Below, one piece after another: positions 31,805 through 41,608 of a stretch of 64,000 nucleotides of DNA. Made by a program: the position numbers and the translations under genes. Numbering within the stretch: position 1 is the stretch's first letter; each line of letters starts with the position of its first letter. The notes below the pieces were generated by a model that was given only the letters and a program-made list of their open reading frames with translations, searched no databases and was not told where the DNA came from. This DNA is from Epithemia pelagica (lineage: Eukaryota; Bacillariophyta; Bacillariophyceae; Surirellales; Surirellaceae), in the NCBI GenBank assembly GCA_946965045.2, contig OX337231.1, positions 2,666,001 to 2,730,000 on the forward strand, read 5' to 3'.

Positions 31805-33466
31805 CTACAGTACTTCTGCCTGTTTTTGCATGGAAAGTCCTTTCCTCTGATGTTGGTCCACTTTTGCCTCGGCCTCCAGAATACTGCTGTCTCCAGTGAT
31901 CTCGGCAAAGTACGTGGACATTTCCTCCAGCGTGCACCCCTTTGTCTCTGGAAGGTACATGTAAATAAAGGTCAATACGAGAATCGAAATCATCCCCAAC
32001 ATGCAGAAAAATGCCGCAAACCCCATGGCGTTGGCCGTCGACAAAAAAGTGGAGGCCATGAGCGTTGCCGTGGCGCGATTCAAGGCAGCCGTCACCGACA
32101 TGGCCTTGGCTCGAATTGACACGGAAAATATCTCTGATGGAATCAACCATGCACCAGGACCCATTCCGATACTGAAAAAGGCCAAGTACAAGGCCAGCCC
32201 AGATATTTGAGCTCCAGTACTTATTGCAGTATCCACCAGTTTTGCTGTTCCAACCAGGAACAAGGATCCAGTGATACCAATCAAGGACACAAAGAAGAGG
32301 TTTCGACGCCCTCGACTATCAAAGCATTTCCCTCCAATGAAAATGAAAATAAGCTTGATAATACCCAGAAGCACTAGCACGACACCTTGTTGTTCCTTCG
32401 ACTCAACCCCAGACTCTTGTATTATATCAAGTAGGTAATATTGAATCGCTTCAATTCCAATCGCTTGCTGTCCAACGGCAATACCGATACCCACCATCAG
32501 CATGCGTTGAAAGGCGGGTGTCGGTCTGTAAATTGTGGACCAACCGACATTCTTTTCGGCTGCAGCATCTCTGGCAATAGCATCCTGTATATCGTGCATA
32601 ATTCGATCAATATCGTAGCCTTCAGGGTATATTTTGGATATTACGTCCTTGGCCTCGTCCATCCGATTCTTGCTCACAAGCCATCGTGGCGATTCGGACA
32701 TGACCGTAAGAACCAACACAATCATGATGGTAGGCATGACACAACCCAAAAGAAACGTGAGTCGCCATTGTAAATTGTTGTCCAAGCCCCCCAGGAACAA
32801 TCCAGTTGAAAATCCAAGCACAATTCCGGTATTCAAAGCAATTTCGGACCAAGTGACCAGTTCTCCACGATATTTAGCAGGTGTGACTTCTGCAATGTAC
32901 AAAGGGTCGATAGCAAACCCCACACCAACGCCCAATCCAACAAACATGCGACCTATCATCAAGCCAGTGTAACCCTGAGCCATGATGGTAATAAGAATAC
33001 CGACAATGAACCCAATGGCGGCAACAACAAAGGTCATCCGACGACCCCATCTGTCCGAAACATATTGAGCACCGAATGCTCCAAACATTGCCCAGAAATT
33101 CAACGACCCAAGAAACACTTGTCGTTCCGATACTGTCATTGTTATGGGCGAGAGCAAGGACGTTGTGTGTCAATGAAAAGTGTGAGAGTACAGAACGGAG
33201 AGCAAAGAGAACTGAATGGAGAGAACAGACGACGTACGTGTGAGACCAAAGTCGTCTTGAATTAAACGACCAATTTCGGTGCTGATTCCAATGTCATAGC
33301 CAAGGTTACAAGAGTTGACCGAGGCACAGATTGCGAACAGGTACGTTGATGAAGTGATCTTGACTGGAACATCATCGCTCTCTCCATCATGTTGATGTGC
33401 TTCCTCAGCCTCCAAGAGTTTGTCAGATGAATAGTTTAATATACGCCGCATCTCCACACAGTCCAT
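31805..33466 (-). CDS. Sugar porter family MFS transporter, copy 2
   Basis: Exons 33466-33238 and 33132-31805 with a 105-bp GT-AG intron; 518 aa. The start is taken at the ATG at 33466 (MDCVEMRRILNY). An ATG at 33451 is an alternative. Motifs parallel copy 1: RWGRRMTFVVAA, PLYIAEVTPAKYRGE, SESPRWLVS, QQAIGIEAIQYY, and PETKGCTLEEMSTYFAEITG near the end. The two copies are highly similar in the membrane core and differ mainly in the N-terminal tail and the C-terminal dozen residues. The PESPRW motif is SESPRW here. Substrate unknown. Confidence 0.93.
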
Positions 33467-33860
33467 GAAGCTGCCTATCACCTTCAACTTGCAATTGTCG
33501 CGTCGTTTATGGAGGGAGAATCACGAGATAGATGGCTGATCTCAAGTCACGATGACACAGCGATCAGCGTTATCAAACTGCCTGTCGGCTATGGATCTAT
33601 GACGACAGAGTCCAATGTCCCAATGGCAACATAAACGATTGCAAATCCCCCATGGCTCAACGCCCGTCGTAGTATGTGGTTTGTCTCGGGCCGTTGGGTT
33701 GGTCGTTGGTGATGTCGTCCGACGCAAAATCTCACGCAGCATTTTTGTTCTATTAGAGGAAAGAAAATGAGTTAGCTCTGTTCAGTAACCCTAAATGCAA
33801 TTAGATTGAGCAGAATCTTTCGTCTTTTAGTCTTATGAGCAGCAGCCATGAAATGTCTGA
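33467..33860. other. Intergenic region between transporter copy 2 and the retrotransposon
   Basis: About 390 bp. A 66-codon minus frame at 33542-33742 has no recognisable domain. It contains the transporter promoter and ends at the outer edge of repeat B2. Confidence 0.4.
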
Positions 33861-34000
33861 CGCGGGGAGAGAGACCAGCGAACACATCCTGCCAGTCGGA
33901 GCAGTCTATCCGTCGCGAGGTCTTCACACATAGCTAGAGGAGAGCTAGGAGAGTAGTCGCATTTGCCGTAAGGCCCAGAGGAAACCGGAATGGCTCCCAC
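33861..34000 (-). repeat. Split direct repeat B2 (outer right end of element)
   Basis: 140 bp, from CGCGGGGAGAGAGACC to GGAATGGCTCCCAC on the plus strand, identical to 34238-34377. Its outer edge at 33861 is the 3' terminus of the retrotransposon. Confidence 0.93.
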
Positions 34001-34018
34001 GGGCGGGAAAGGGGAATT

Positions 34019-34237
34019 TTTGATTGTCTCTTAGGTCTATCTATCTGTAGACCTCGTCTCTCAGGATGGCAGTGTCAGTGTCAGAGCACACGATCCCAAG
34101 ATTGTGAGCTCTAGACTCTTGCGCATGGATTGGCAACTGGACTCGTATCTTGTGTCCGCGAGATCGTCCACCTGGCGCGTCATTGCCCGACATGCGCGCG
34201 CTCCACTGCCCTGCTCCGACGTACGCACGACAGACAC
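34019..34237 (-). repeat. Split direct repeat A2
   Basis: 219 bp identical to 41609-41827. It abuts B1 with no intervening base and is separated from B2 by 18 bp (34001-34018). Confidence 0.93.
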
Positions 34238-34377
34238 CGCGGGGAGAGAGACCAGCGAACACATCCTGCCAGTCGGAGCAGTCTATCCGTCGCGAGGTCT
34301 TCACACATAGCTAGAGGAGAGCTAGGAGAGTAGTCGCATTTGCCGTAAGGCCCAGAGGAAACCGGAATGGCTCCCAC
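34238..34377 (-). repeat. Split direct repeat B1
   Basis: 140-bp copy identical to B2. It lies between the recombinase gene and A2. The A2/B1 boundary (CAGACAC then CGCGGGG) is what joining the two outer ends of the element would produce. Confidence 0.93.
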
Positions 34378-34445
34378 CACCATTGAACTCGGAGAGACAG
34401 ACATTCTGTGCATTCGTGGATCGGATCGTATGGATTTTGGTGTCA

Positions 34446-35564
34446 TCAAAATTCGAGGTTGAGTTGATTCACGAAGGTTCCGAATGCGACAGAGCCACTG
34501 AACTGTATTTCTTCCGGAGATTCGATTGCGGCCTCAATGTTGGATTGGATTGCGTCGATGTCCTTCTGGGTGATCGAAGACTGGTTGGCGGGGTCAACAT
34601 GGCGGAAGTCTGGGTTGGTGAGCATTGCTGTGGCCATGCCCGCCGTCCATCCCATCACTTGCGGTCTGATATATCGGAGGAAGGCTGCGGAGGACCACCT
34701 CCCCAGTATCATGATTTTTAGAACGGACGTTTGGGCGAGGAACAGCGCCATGGCGGCTCCTGAGCGGATGGAGTGTGTACCAATTTCAGCGGGTCGGTAG
34801 CCGAACATCGAGAAACCTCCCCCTGTAATGCAAGATGAACGTAACAAGCGCATGGTGTCGTCGGAGCGGATGAATCGTGGGGTTGGGGTAGACTTGGGGC
34901 CCAGTGCCGAAGGGTCGAACCAACAATTCACCGGCGTGTTGGCTGGGGCATTGGGGAAGTAGTGGAGAATCCGACGAATAATCCTCCCACCGACTCGGAC
35001 CGGACACAAGATCTTGTCATGAGTTCGGCATTGCGTCCTGGTTTGGAACTTCTCGGAGTTCTCCTGTTGGACGAATGTGATAGAGATAAAGTGTGCCTCG
35101 TCATCAAAGTTTGGGTGAGTGGGGCTTATCTCGGTTCTCATGGTGTCGTTGCGCTTGAAGCGAATGTTACCTATTGTAAGTAGCTTGGTCTTGCCTCGTT
35201 GTTTCACCGTGCTGTACTCACAACTTCTCATTGCAAAGAAGAAGGCGAGGATGGCGAGGTCGGCAACGCATGAGGAGAAGGAGGAGCAGTCGACAATGTC
35301 GGTTGCAATCTTACAGGCGGTGATCCACATGTGTCAAAGATGGCGGGGAGTAAGTGCTTTCTGGCGTGCTTCTTCGGGGTCAAGTTGCTTCCACGCTTTC
35401 TTCAAGGTTTCTATGATGGGGTGGAGGCGGTTGCTGTGCGGGAGGTGGCAGGGGCTTGGCCGGTCGAAATGCCGGAACCTCTGTGCCACGTCGCTAAGGG
35501 CCTTTTCGAGAGTTGACGCTCGAAGAGGCCCTGTAACTGTGCGGCACCAAGTTCCGTCTCGCAA
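34446..35564 (-). CDS. Retrotransposon tyrosine recombinase, interrupted by an in-frame TGA
   Basis: The catalytic part, 35330-34446 (294 aa), has the tyrosine recombinase residues: Arg in FFAMRSCEY, His-x-x-Arg in GTHSIRSGAA, Trp in ILGRWSS and the nucleophile Tyr in AAFLRYIRP. In the same frame upstream, 35564-35337, is an open segment (TLEKALSDVAQRF, KKAWKQLDPEEARQKA) resembling the N-terminal SAM-like DNA-binding domain of DIRS/Ngaro recombinases. The two are separated by TGA at 35336-35334, four codons after KALTPR. Either the gene is broken, the stop is recoded, or only the shorter protein from the ATG at 35330 is made. The upstream segment overlaps the end of the RT ORF by about 150 bp in another frame. 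Known role: inserts the circular cDNA into the genome by site-specific recombination. Confidence 0.85.
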
Positions 35565-38500
35565 TCGCTGGAGGTAGGTTCCGACGATCTGTGATCGCGT
35601 TCAAATGGACGCGATGCGATCCAGAAAGGGGTCGTCTTGGAGGTTAAAGAGTCTGAGGTGTTTAATCCATCGTCCCCATGACCGGTCTTGAGCTTGGTGG
35701 GACGATTCGACTCGTCCAAAGAATATTCTTGTAGCCGCGGTGCGACCGAGGAGATCCAAGATTTGATTTCGTTGGGCAGCTCGCAAACCCTGAAATTCCT
35801 CGGTATCTGATTGGGAAATAAAGAGTGAATGCGCGAAGTTAGATCCTTGTCACAACAATCAAACGTGCGTGATAACATGTCTGTTACCACGTTCTGCCTG
35901 CCCGGGATGTGCTCGGAGTGAATCGCAAAGCGGTGTTGAAGAGTGAGTTCTGTCAGCCGCGCAGAAACTCTTTGGTGGTTCGGTTTGTTCGCGCCGAAGG
36001 ATGATCGGTGCATCCATCCGGTGGCCGAACTACTGTCAGAGAGGCCAAGCACACATGCGTCGGTTGGTAGTGCGTCGTCTAAGCACTCCTGCCATATCGT
36101 CACCACTTGGCAGATAAATTCGAAGAGGTTGTTGCTTAGTTTGGGGTCAGCCTCACCCGTTGCCTCATCTTCGACCAGATCTTCGGCCTCATGTGCCATC
36201 GCGTAGATTTCGGGGTCCAAGGCTACATGCCAGGCCTTCCCAGTTCGGAGGGAGAAGCCTCCCATACCATAAGGGCATGAGTCCGCAATGACCACATTGG
36301 TTGGTACTCTGCATGTTAAGAGGTTCATGCTCTCTCCCTCATGTGCACGATCCAACAATTTTATCCACATCTCTAAGTCGGTACGGATCGATTGTGGGAG
36401 TGTATAACGGAACCATGGGCGGGGTTGCGGCGGTGGTTTCCCTTGGTTGGTAGATTCGGAGTCTGTGGTTGCGGGTGGGTGTTTCGCGACGTAGCGTTTG
36501 ATGATCTTGGTTTTGAACGCCTGCATGCGTTTCGTATAAAAGAGGGCATTTGGAATTCCTTTGCATGCATGGGTCATCTTGCCAAGGAGAGATTCAATCT
36601 CGTCGAAGGTGCAGTAGCGGCGCTGCGGGTGGAGGATTGCTTGGATTTGCTTCGTCCAGCCGAGGAATTTATCACGTGGAAGTATCAGTAACAGACGCCT
36701 CGTATCCAACAACCAACCGAGAACGCGCATGGTCTCGGAAGGCGCACCCTCGGCCTTCATCTTGTCTTCTGCGAGAATGGCGGTTCTGTGGATGGGTTCA
36801 TCGTCGGCAAGGGGACGGACGATCATGTGTAGGACCAGAGGGACGATGCTGGGCGTGCGTTGGGTGTTTGCGTCGTTATCGATGAATACTTGGACCATGT
36901 CGTCCAGGTACACATCGTGGAATCCTTTGGGCTTGGTCTCGACGTCGACGGCCAGTGGTTGGCCAGGGTGGAACGGAATTGAGTCGTCTAATCTGCAGAT
37001 CGGACCCATCATCTCTTGGAGGGGTGAGTGGCAAATTCGGGGATGCCATTCTTCAAGGTCAGTGATGTCATTACACAGGTCACAGGCTACCTCGGAGAAC
37101 ACACTAAACATGGCTGGGTGTGGGCGACCGCCGAATGACAGGCGAGTCAGGATATTGGCGAACTCGCCACTGCAATCAGTGGTGATCGTGCTTGCTGTGA
37201 GGGTCCCATCTCCATTGATCCGCCTATATGCGGATCCCCAATCAAACTTGCAAATGAGGATGCGGTCAGTGGGAAACGCATTTCGCAATGCAACAATTTG
37301 ATGAAACAGACGGTTAAGGCACCAGCCGAAAACCAAGTCAGGTAGTTCGGAGTCGTCAACGAGGTCGTTCAGGCTCGGGGAAAAACCAAGGGAAAAGGAT
37401 TGGTCGTGGGCGAGGCGATCTTTCATCACAATATCGCCGTCTTCATTAATTCCAGCATGTTGGGCGACTCCAAGTGGGCCAACGCGTCCGTTTTTTATTT
37501 TTCGTGCACAGTCGAAAGTAATCGGCAAGGAGAAGCCGAACTTGGTGTCCTTCTCGGAAACTTTTCGAAGGGCTTCGGGGCGCTTGACTGCAGAAGAGTG
37601 GTTCCCGTACTCAAGGATTGCTTCGTTTTCAAGTTCTCGGTCAGAATCTGGGGGTAAGTTTTTGAACTTGTAGCTTGCTCCTCGAAACAACATGGATGAG
37701 AGGATTGGCCAGAAAGGGTGACGGTGAAGGAGTGGTTCAATCACATGGATTGGGCAGAATTCCGAGCCGGGGCTAAGTGTACTATCCGGATGGGCATCGA
37801 AAAGTGCTTGCAGATCGCATCCGAATTCTTCAATAAGTTCTGAGTTGGTCTGCGCGGCTGACAGGGTAAGTTGGTGAACGAATGGTGACGCCTTGGGGGT
37901 TGCAACGGATGAGTTGCAGATGGAGACGATTTGGGCGACCGTGTGTTCGAAGTTCGTGGCAGAACGTGGTGGTCTCGGTATTTTCCGATGGAAAATTTGA
38001 GCGGGGTCGTTCGGAAGATATGGTTCCTGAATGTCAACAGGGATCGAGCCGGAACGTTGTGGGGGTGACAGATCGATGGACTCACCTAATAATTCTTCAC
38101 TAGAGGCCAGTTCATCTTGTAGTCTTGATAGGTTTCGTTGTAGGGATCTTCCGGAAGTGTCCGAGGCAATGATTGGTGAAGGGGCACCAAGGCGTGGTCT
38201 GCCAAACGGAATTTGTGAGGAAGAATCTGTGGGAGTGGGAAAAACACGAGCTTCCGAGTCTTGCTGGCGTGCGGCAACGGATACAGCGTCTAAGAGAGAA
38301 CGGTTAGAAGCGCAAAGGGTTGGGGGATCCTTGGGGGAATCAGTGTCTGGGTCTTCAAAAGTAGTACCGTCGCGTGCCGAGTCTGGTCGCAGAATGGAAG
38401 AAGGGATCTTGGATGATGATGGTAGTCGTTTCTTAGACACTGGGGCGGTAGTGGAAAAGGATTTGCAACGGACAGTGTCAGAAAATTCGACTCGGCGAGG

Positions 38501-38641
38501 TGGAGCAGAAGTGTGGTCTTCAGGAAGATCCAAAAATTCTTGGATTTGGAATCTAGAGGCAATATCATGGTCGGATAATCGGAATTCGTCAGAGAAGACA
38601 CGGGGAATCACTGGAATCGGAATGCAAGGCATGGAGCGCAT
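35411..38641 (-). CDS. Retrotransposon reverse transcriptase-RNase H polyprotein
   Basis: 1076 aa from the ATG at 38641. The first roughly 350 residues are polar and unconserved. The RT domain has motif A ILICKFDWGSAYRRI, motif B-like SFGGRPHPAMFSVFSE and motif C VYLDDMVQVF near residue 578, with YxDD intact. The thumb/connection includes RVLGWLLDTRR and LLGKMTHACKGIP. The RNase H domain starts at NVVIADSCPYGMGGFS near residue 783 and ends with HIPGRQNVVTDMLSR, with the catalytic Asp residues present. This RT-RH form, with a connected RNase H and the HIPG-NVV-D-LSR signature, is typical of DIRS-like elements. No integrase, protease or DNA methyltransferase domain was seen. The frame is undisrupted. 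A 153-bp gap separates it from the Gag ORF, so it may have its own start or use reinitiation. Confidence 0.92.
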   Translation of the reverse strand: MRSMPCIPIPVIPRVFSDEFRLSDHDIASRFQIQEFLDLPEDHTSAPPRRVEFSDTVRCKSFSTTAPVSKKRLPSSSKIPSSILRPDSARDGTTFEDPDTDSPKDPPTLCASNRSLLDAVSVAARQQDSEARVFPTPTDSSSQIPFGRPRLGAPSPIIASDTSGRSLQRNLSRLQDELASSEELLGESIDLSPPQRSGSIPVDIQEPYLPNDPAQIFHRKIPRPPRSATNFEHTVAQIVSICNSSVATPKASPFVHQLTLSAAQTNSELIEEFGCDLQALFDAHPDSTLSPGSEFCPIHVIEPLLHRHPFWPILSSMLFRGASYKFKNLPPDSDRELENEAILEYGNHSSAVKRPEALRKVSEKDTKFGFSLPITFDCARKIKNGRVGPLGVAQHAGINEDGDIVMKDRLAHDQSFSLGFSPSLNDLVDDSELPDLVFGWCLNRLFHQIVALRNAFPTDRILICKFDWGSAYRRINGDGTLTASTITTDCSGEFANILTRLSFGGRPHPAMFSVFSEVACDLCNDITDLEEWHPRICHSPLQEMMGPICRLDDSIPFHPGQPLAVDVETKPKGFHDVYLDDMVQVFIDNDANTQRTPSIVPLVLHMIVRPLADDEPIHRTAILAEDKMKAEGAPSETMRVLGWLLDTRRLLLILPRDKFLGWTKQIQAILHPQRRYCTFDEIESLLGKMTHACKGIPNALFYTKRMQAFKTKIIKRYVAKHPPATTDSESTNQGKPPPQPRPWFRYTLPQSIRTDLEMWIKLLDRAHEGESMNLLTCRVPTNVVIADSCPYGMGGFSLRTGKAWHVALDPEIYAMAHEAEDLVEDEATGEADPKLSNNLFEFICQVVTIWQECLDDALPTDACVLGLSDSSSATGWMHRSSFGANKPNHQRVSARLTELTLQHRFAIHSEHIPGRQNVVTDMLSRTFDCCDKDLTSRIHSLFPNQIPRNFRVCELPNEIKSWISSVAPRLQEYSLDESNRPTKLKTGHGDDGLNTSDSLTSKTTPFWIASRPFERDHRSSEPTSSDCETELGAAQLQGLFERQLSKRPLATWHRGSGISTGQAPATSRTATASTPS

Positions 38642-38794
38642 TAAGGCGGAATCGTCAACTGCTAAGGAGGGAGGTGATCGGGTGCTGAGAGAAGGTTCCG
38701 GAGGGACAAGTGAATTCGAATAAGAAGAACAACCGTGGTCGTTAGAGGATGGTGAAGCAACACTATTCGAAATGACACTTGGCCCAACACCCAG

Positions 38795-41572
38795 TCAGGA
38801 AGACTTCTTCTTCTTCGCTTCAGCAAAAACCTTCTTATAGAAGGCTGTCATCTTGTCGGCTTTGCCATGTTCTTTGGGGTCGGCGTGAAGAAAATGGCAA
38901 GCGTTACCATTACGGTAGTATTTCATGGTGAACAGCTTGTTGCAAAAGGGTCTCTCTTTACCTTGGACCGAGAGTTTGGGAATTCCGGCAAGAACATCAC
39001 GGGTAAATACCTTGGAGTACTTCAAGTCTGCTGGGATGCACCACTCAGGGGGTGATTTGTATCGCGCACTCAAGGCACGGGAGTCGGGCTCCGCAGAAGG
39101 AGAGGATCTTTTCTTTCCAGGACCGTCACCACCAACACCAGGGGCTCGAGAACCGTCGGATTTTGCCTTGGAACGGATGGCTTGTTCAATAAACTTAGGG
39201 AGCATCTTGCAGATGTCTTCCTTTGACTCAATTTTGTCGCCAAGTTTGTTGAAATGGAAATCAAGTTTATCACAACGAATGTCTTCCAAACATTCAGCAT
39301 CTTCGAGACTCTTGTCGATGAAGCGTTGAATCGCGAAATCAATAGAGAATAAGACCCGACAAAGGAAGGTGGGGTCGAAATCCTGGCTATTCCGATAGAT
39401 GAAGCGATTCGATAAGAAATGTTCAACCATCTTGTGAATCTGAAGGCAAGCATAAGAATTTTCATTCCAGATGGCGCAAGCGAACAAGTAGTAAGAACGG
39501 AGTTGCATGGCATATTCATCACAAGTCAAAGGGAAGAATAATTTTTCGTTCACAAAGATGTCTCGCATATCTTTGGTTGAAAGGCCGTTATCATGACGAA
39601 GAGAACTTTCGTAAATATCATGCTGGATATCATGATCGAGGGAGCGGTGAGAAGACGAGCCAGAGCATCCATTCGGGTCGAAGGAAAACGGGGAAAAACC
39701 ACTAGGATGATCGTCGCCTCGCCAACCGAGGCCATACTTCTGAAGGACACCGCACTGACCAAACAGTATGTGGCAAGCATTATCGGATTTACGAAAGACT
39801 CGAGCATGAATGGTCGAGTACAAGGTATGAGTACTCTTTTGCCGAAAAAGCTCCGTTGCGATTTCGGACGGAGACTGGGGTAGATCAACTGTGTCAGGAC
39901 CAACTTGTCCAAACACAATCCCATTACGCAAATGAGAAGTGTGCTTGAAGATTTCTCGTTTTTCTTCATCTTTTTCTTTCGACAAGTTCTTGGAGTGTTT
40001 CATAAGCGATTCCGAAAACTGCTCGGACAGTTTATCGGCCATGTATATCGCATCAGCGGAAACAGAAGAACTAGAAGGAGGAGCCGCAGCAGCAACGGGG
40101 GTAGTGGAGGTGAGGGAAGCTGGAGGGTTTCCATGGGGTGCTTGGGGTAGGCCGGTCGTCGGAGTCGGTGGAAGAGCAGGTGACGCTGAATCACCATGGA
40201 ACTTCGGGAACAAGCGGCCAAGATGAGACTTGAATGAAAGGAGTGAGGAATCAAATGTTGCCGGTACCTCAAAAGAAACGGTATCCATTGACGCGTACTT
40301 ATGGTGAGCAAACCATAAGAAACGGAACAGAGGCAATGCAACCTTGAACAGATCGTGGTCAATGGGGGTCAATGTCAATTTCTTCTGGGCATCGATAGGT
40401 GTACAACAAGTCCAACGAGAGATGATGAGGTTGAAAATGCCTGATGCGATTGAGGGGGCGCCGCAACGGGGGGTACCGTAGCCATGTTTCAAGAACAATC
40501 GCAACAATTCACCAGAGAATGAAGGGTGGACCGGAAAGATTCCTTTACAGGTAAAGGAATTCTCGGGAGCATCAGGGTCCGAAGGATTCTTGGGTTTCTT
40601 CAGGTTACCAAAGGCGGCAAAGTCAAACTTGAAGCTAGGAAGACGATCATCCGGGCGTTTCTTCTTGGAAGAAGAAACACTAGTGTCGTAAGCACAAGTC
40701 TTGAAGATTTCGGTAGCAGAGGGGACTCCTGAGTAATCGACATTGAGGAGTAATCCCGAGTCGATATCATCCGTATCAAAGCAGATAGGGGGGGAACCAA
40801 ATTTCGCATGGCAAAGGCCAATAAAGGATGGGACGGGATTCAGAAAGTTTCCAGAATCCGGGCCGATCAGTAAGTTGTGAACTAAACGAATCTTGCCTTT
40901 GGGGTCAACACAGAGAAAGGCTTGGGAAGAGGCATTCAATTCACAGGAGATGAACCGTTGGAGTTCAGAGCTCGAGGTAACTCGATCAAATTCCTTGCAG
41001 AATTTAAACCAAGAGGAAGAGTCCCGATCAAGAGAAAGGTTAAAAGGAAGTGTAAAGGAATCGGACCAATCAACCGGGGGGTAAGAGGATAAGGACTCAA
41101 CAATGGGCGACGGGATAGGGGGAGGAGCTCTAAAGACATCGGAAGGACGGCTAAGAGAAAGTCCCGCACCGGAAACAGTCTCAGGGGTTCGCTGAGTGGG
41201 AGCACGCTTAGAGGGAGGAGCGTTAGGCTTGGAAGGGCGTTTCGGAGACTTAGGAAACTTCTTCTTTTTCGTCTTCGACTCAGAAGAAGAGTTTATGGAA
41301 AGATTCTCGATCTTGGCTGAAGAGGAAGAAGCTTCGTCGTCACATTCAACGTCCTCAAGATCACTCGTTGAAGGAGTGAGAGTAGGATCATACGGAGCGA
41401 AGGGATCATACTCAACACCAACGCCATGATGGGATTCTAGGAGTTGGGAAGGTTGAGAGACAACGGCTGCAATGGGAGCAGTCCCGTCCACGCCATGAGC
41501 TGCAGGGGATTCCCCAGGTCCCTCATCTTCATCGAAGAAGAGGTCGTCCTTAAAAGGTTCCGTAACAGTCAT
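38795..41572 (-). CDS. Retrotransposon Gag-like protein
   Basis: 925 aa from the ATG at 41572, about 35 bp inside repeat A1. The N-terminal 200 residues are acidic then basic, low complexity (Pro/Ser, KKKKFPKSPKRPS). The middle is globular without a domain I recognise. A Gln/Ser/Ala linker sits near residue 500. Near the C-terminus is a Cys/His cluster, FCNKLFTMKYYRNGNACHFL followed by His, that could bind zinc and nucleic acid like a Gag zinc finger; the very end is Lys-rich. Position as first ORF, size and the C-terminal finger support a Gag role, but there is no sequence-level proof. The frame is intact. Confidence 0.75.
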   Translation of the reverse strand: MTVTEPFKDDLFFDEDEGPGESPAAHGVDGTAPIAAVVSQPSQLLESHHGVGVEYDPFAPYDPTLTPSTSDLEDVECDDEASSSSAKIENLSINSSSESKTKKKKFPKSPKRPSKPNAPPSKRAPTQRTPETVSGAGLSLSRPSDVFRAPPPIPSPIVESLSSYPPVDWSDSFTLPFNLSLDRDSSSWFKFCKEFDRVTSSSELQRFISCELNASSQAFLCVDPKGKIRLVHNLLIGPDSGNFLNPVPSFIGLCHAKFGSPPICFDTDDIDSGLLLNVDYSGVPSATEIFKTCAYDTSVSSSKKKRPDDRLPSFKFDFAAFGNLKKPKNPSDPDAPENSFTCKGIFPVHPSFSGELLRLFLKHGYGTPRCGAPSIASGIFNLIISRWTCCTPIDAQKKLTLTPIDHDLFKVALPLFRFLWFAHHKYASMDTVSFEVPATFDSSLLSFKSHLGRLFPKFHGDSASPALPPTPTTGLPQAPHGNPPASLTSTTPVAAAAPPSSSSVSADAIYMADKLSEQFSESLMKHSKNLSKEKDEEKREIFKHTSHLRNGIVFGQVGPDTVDLPQSPSEIATELFRQKSTHTLYSTIHARVFRKSDNACHILFGQCGVLQKYGLGWRGDDHPSGFSPFSFDPNGCSGSSSHRSLDHDIQHDIYESSLRHDNGLSTKDMRDIFVNEKLFFPLTCDEYAMQLRSYYLFACAIWNENSYACLQIHKMVEHFLSNRFIYRNSQDFDPTFLCRVLFSIDFAIQRFIDKSLEDAECLEDIRCDKLDFHFNKLGDKIESKEDICKMLPKFIEQAIRSKAKSDGSRAPGVGGDGPGKKRSSPSAEPDSRALSARYKSPPEWCIPADLKYSKVFTRDVLAGIPKLSVQGKERPFCNKLFTMKYYRNGNACHFLHADPKEHGKADKMTAFYKKVFAEAKKKKSS

Positions 41573-41608
41573 AGCGAAAAGAAAGCAGAAGCGGCAGCAA
41601 AAAACAAC

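Noticed and set aside
38031-38723. 230-codon plus-strand ORF inside the retrotransposon
   Set aside because: Overlaps the RT ORF N-terminus in antisense; no domain.
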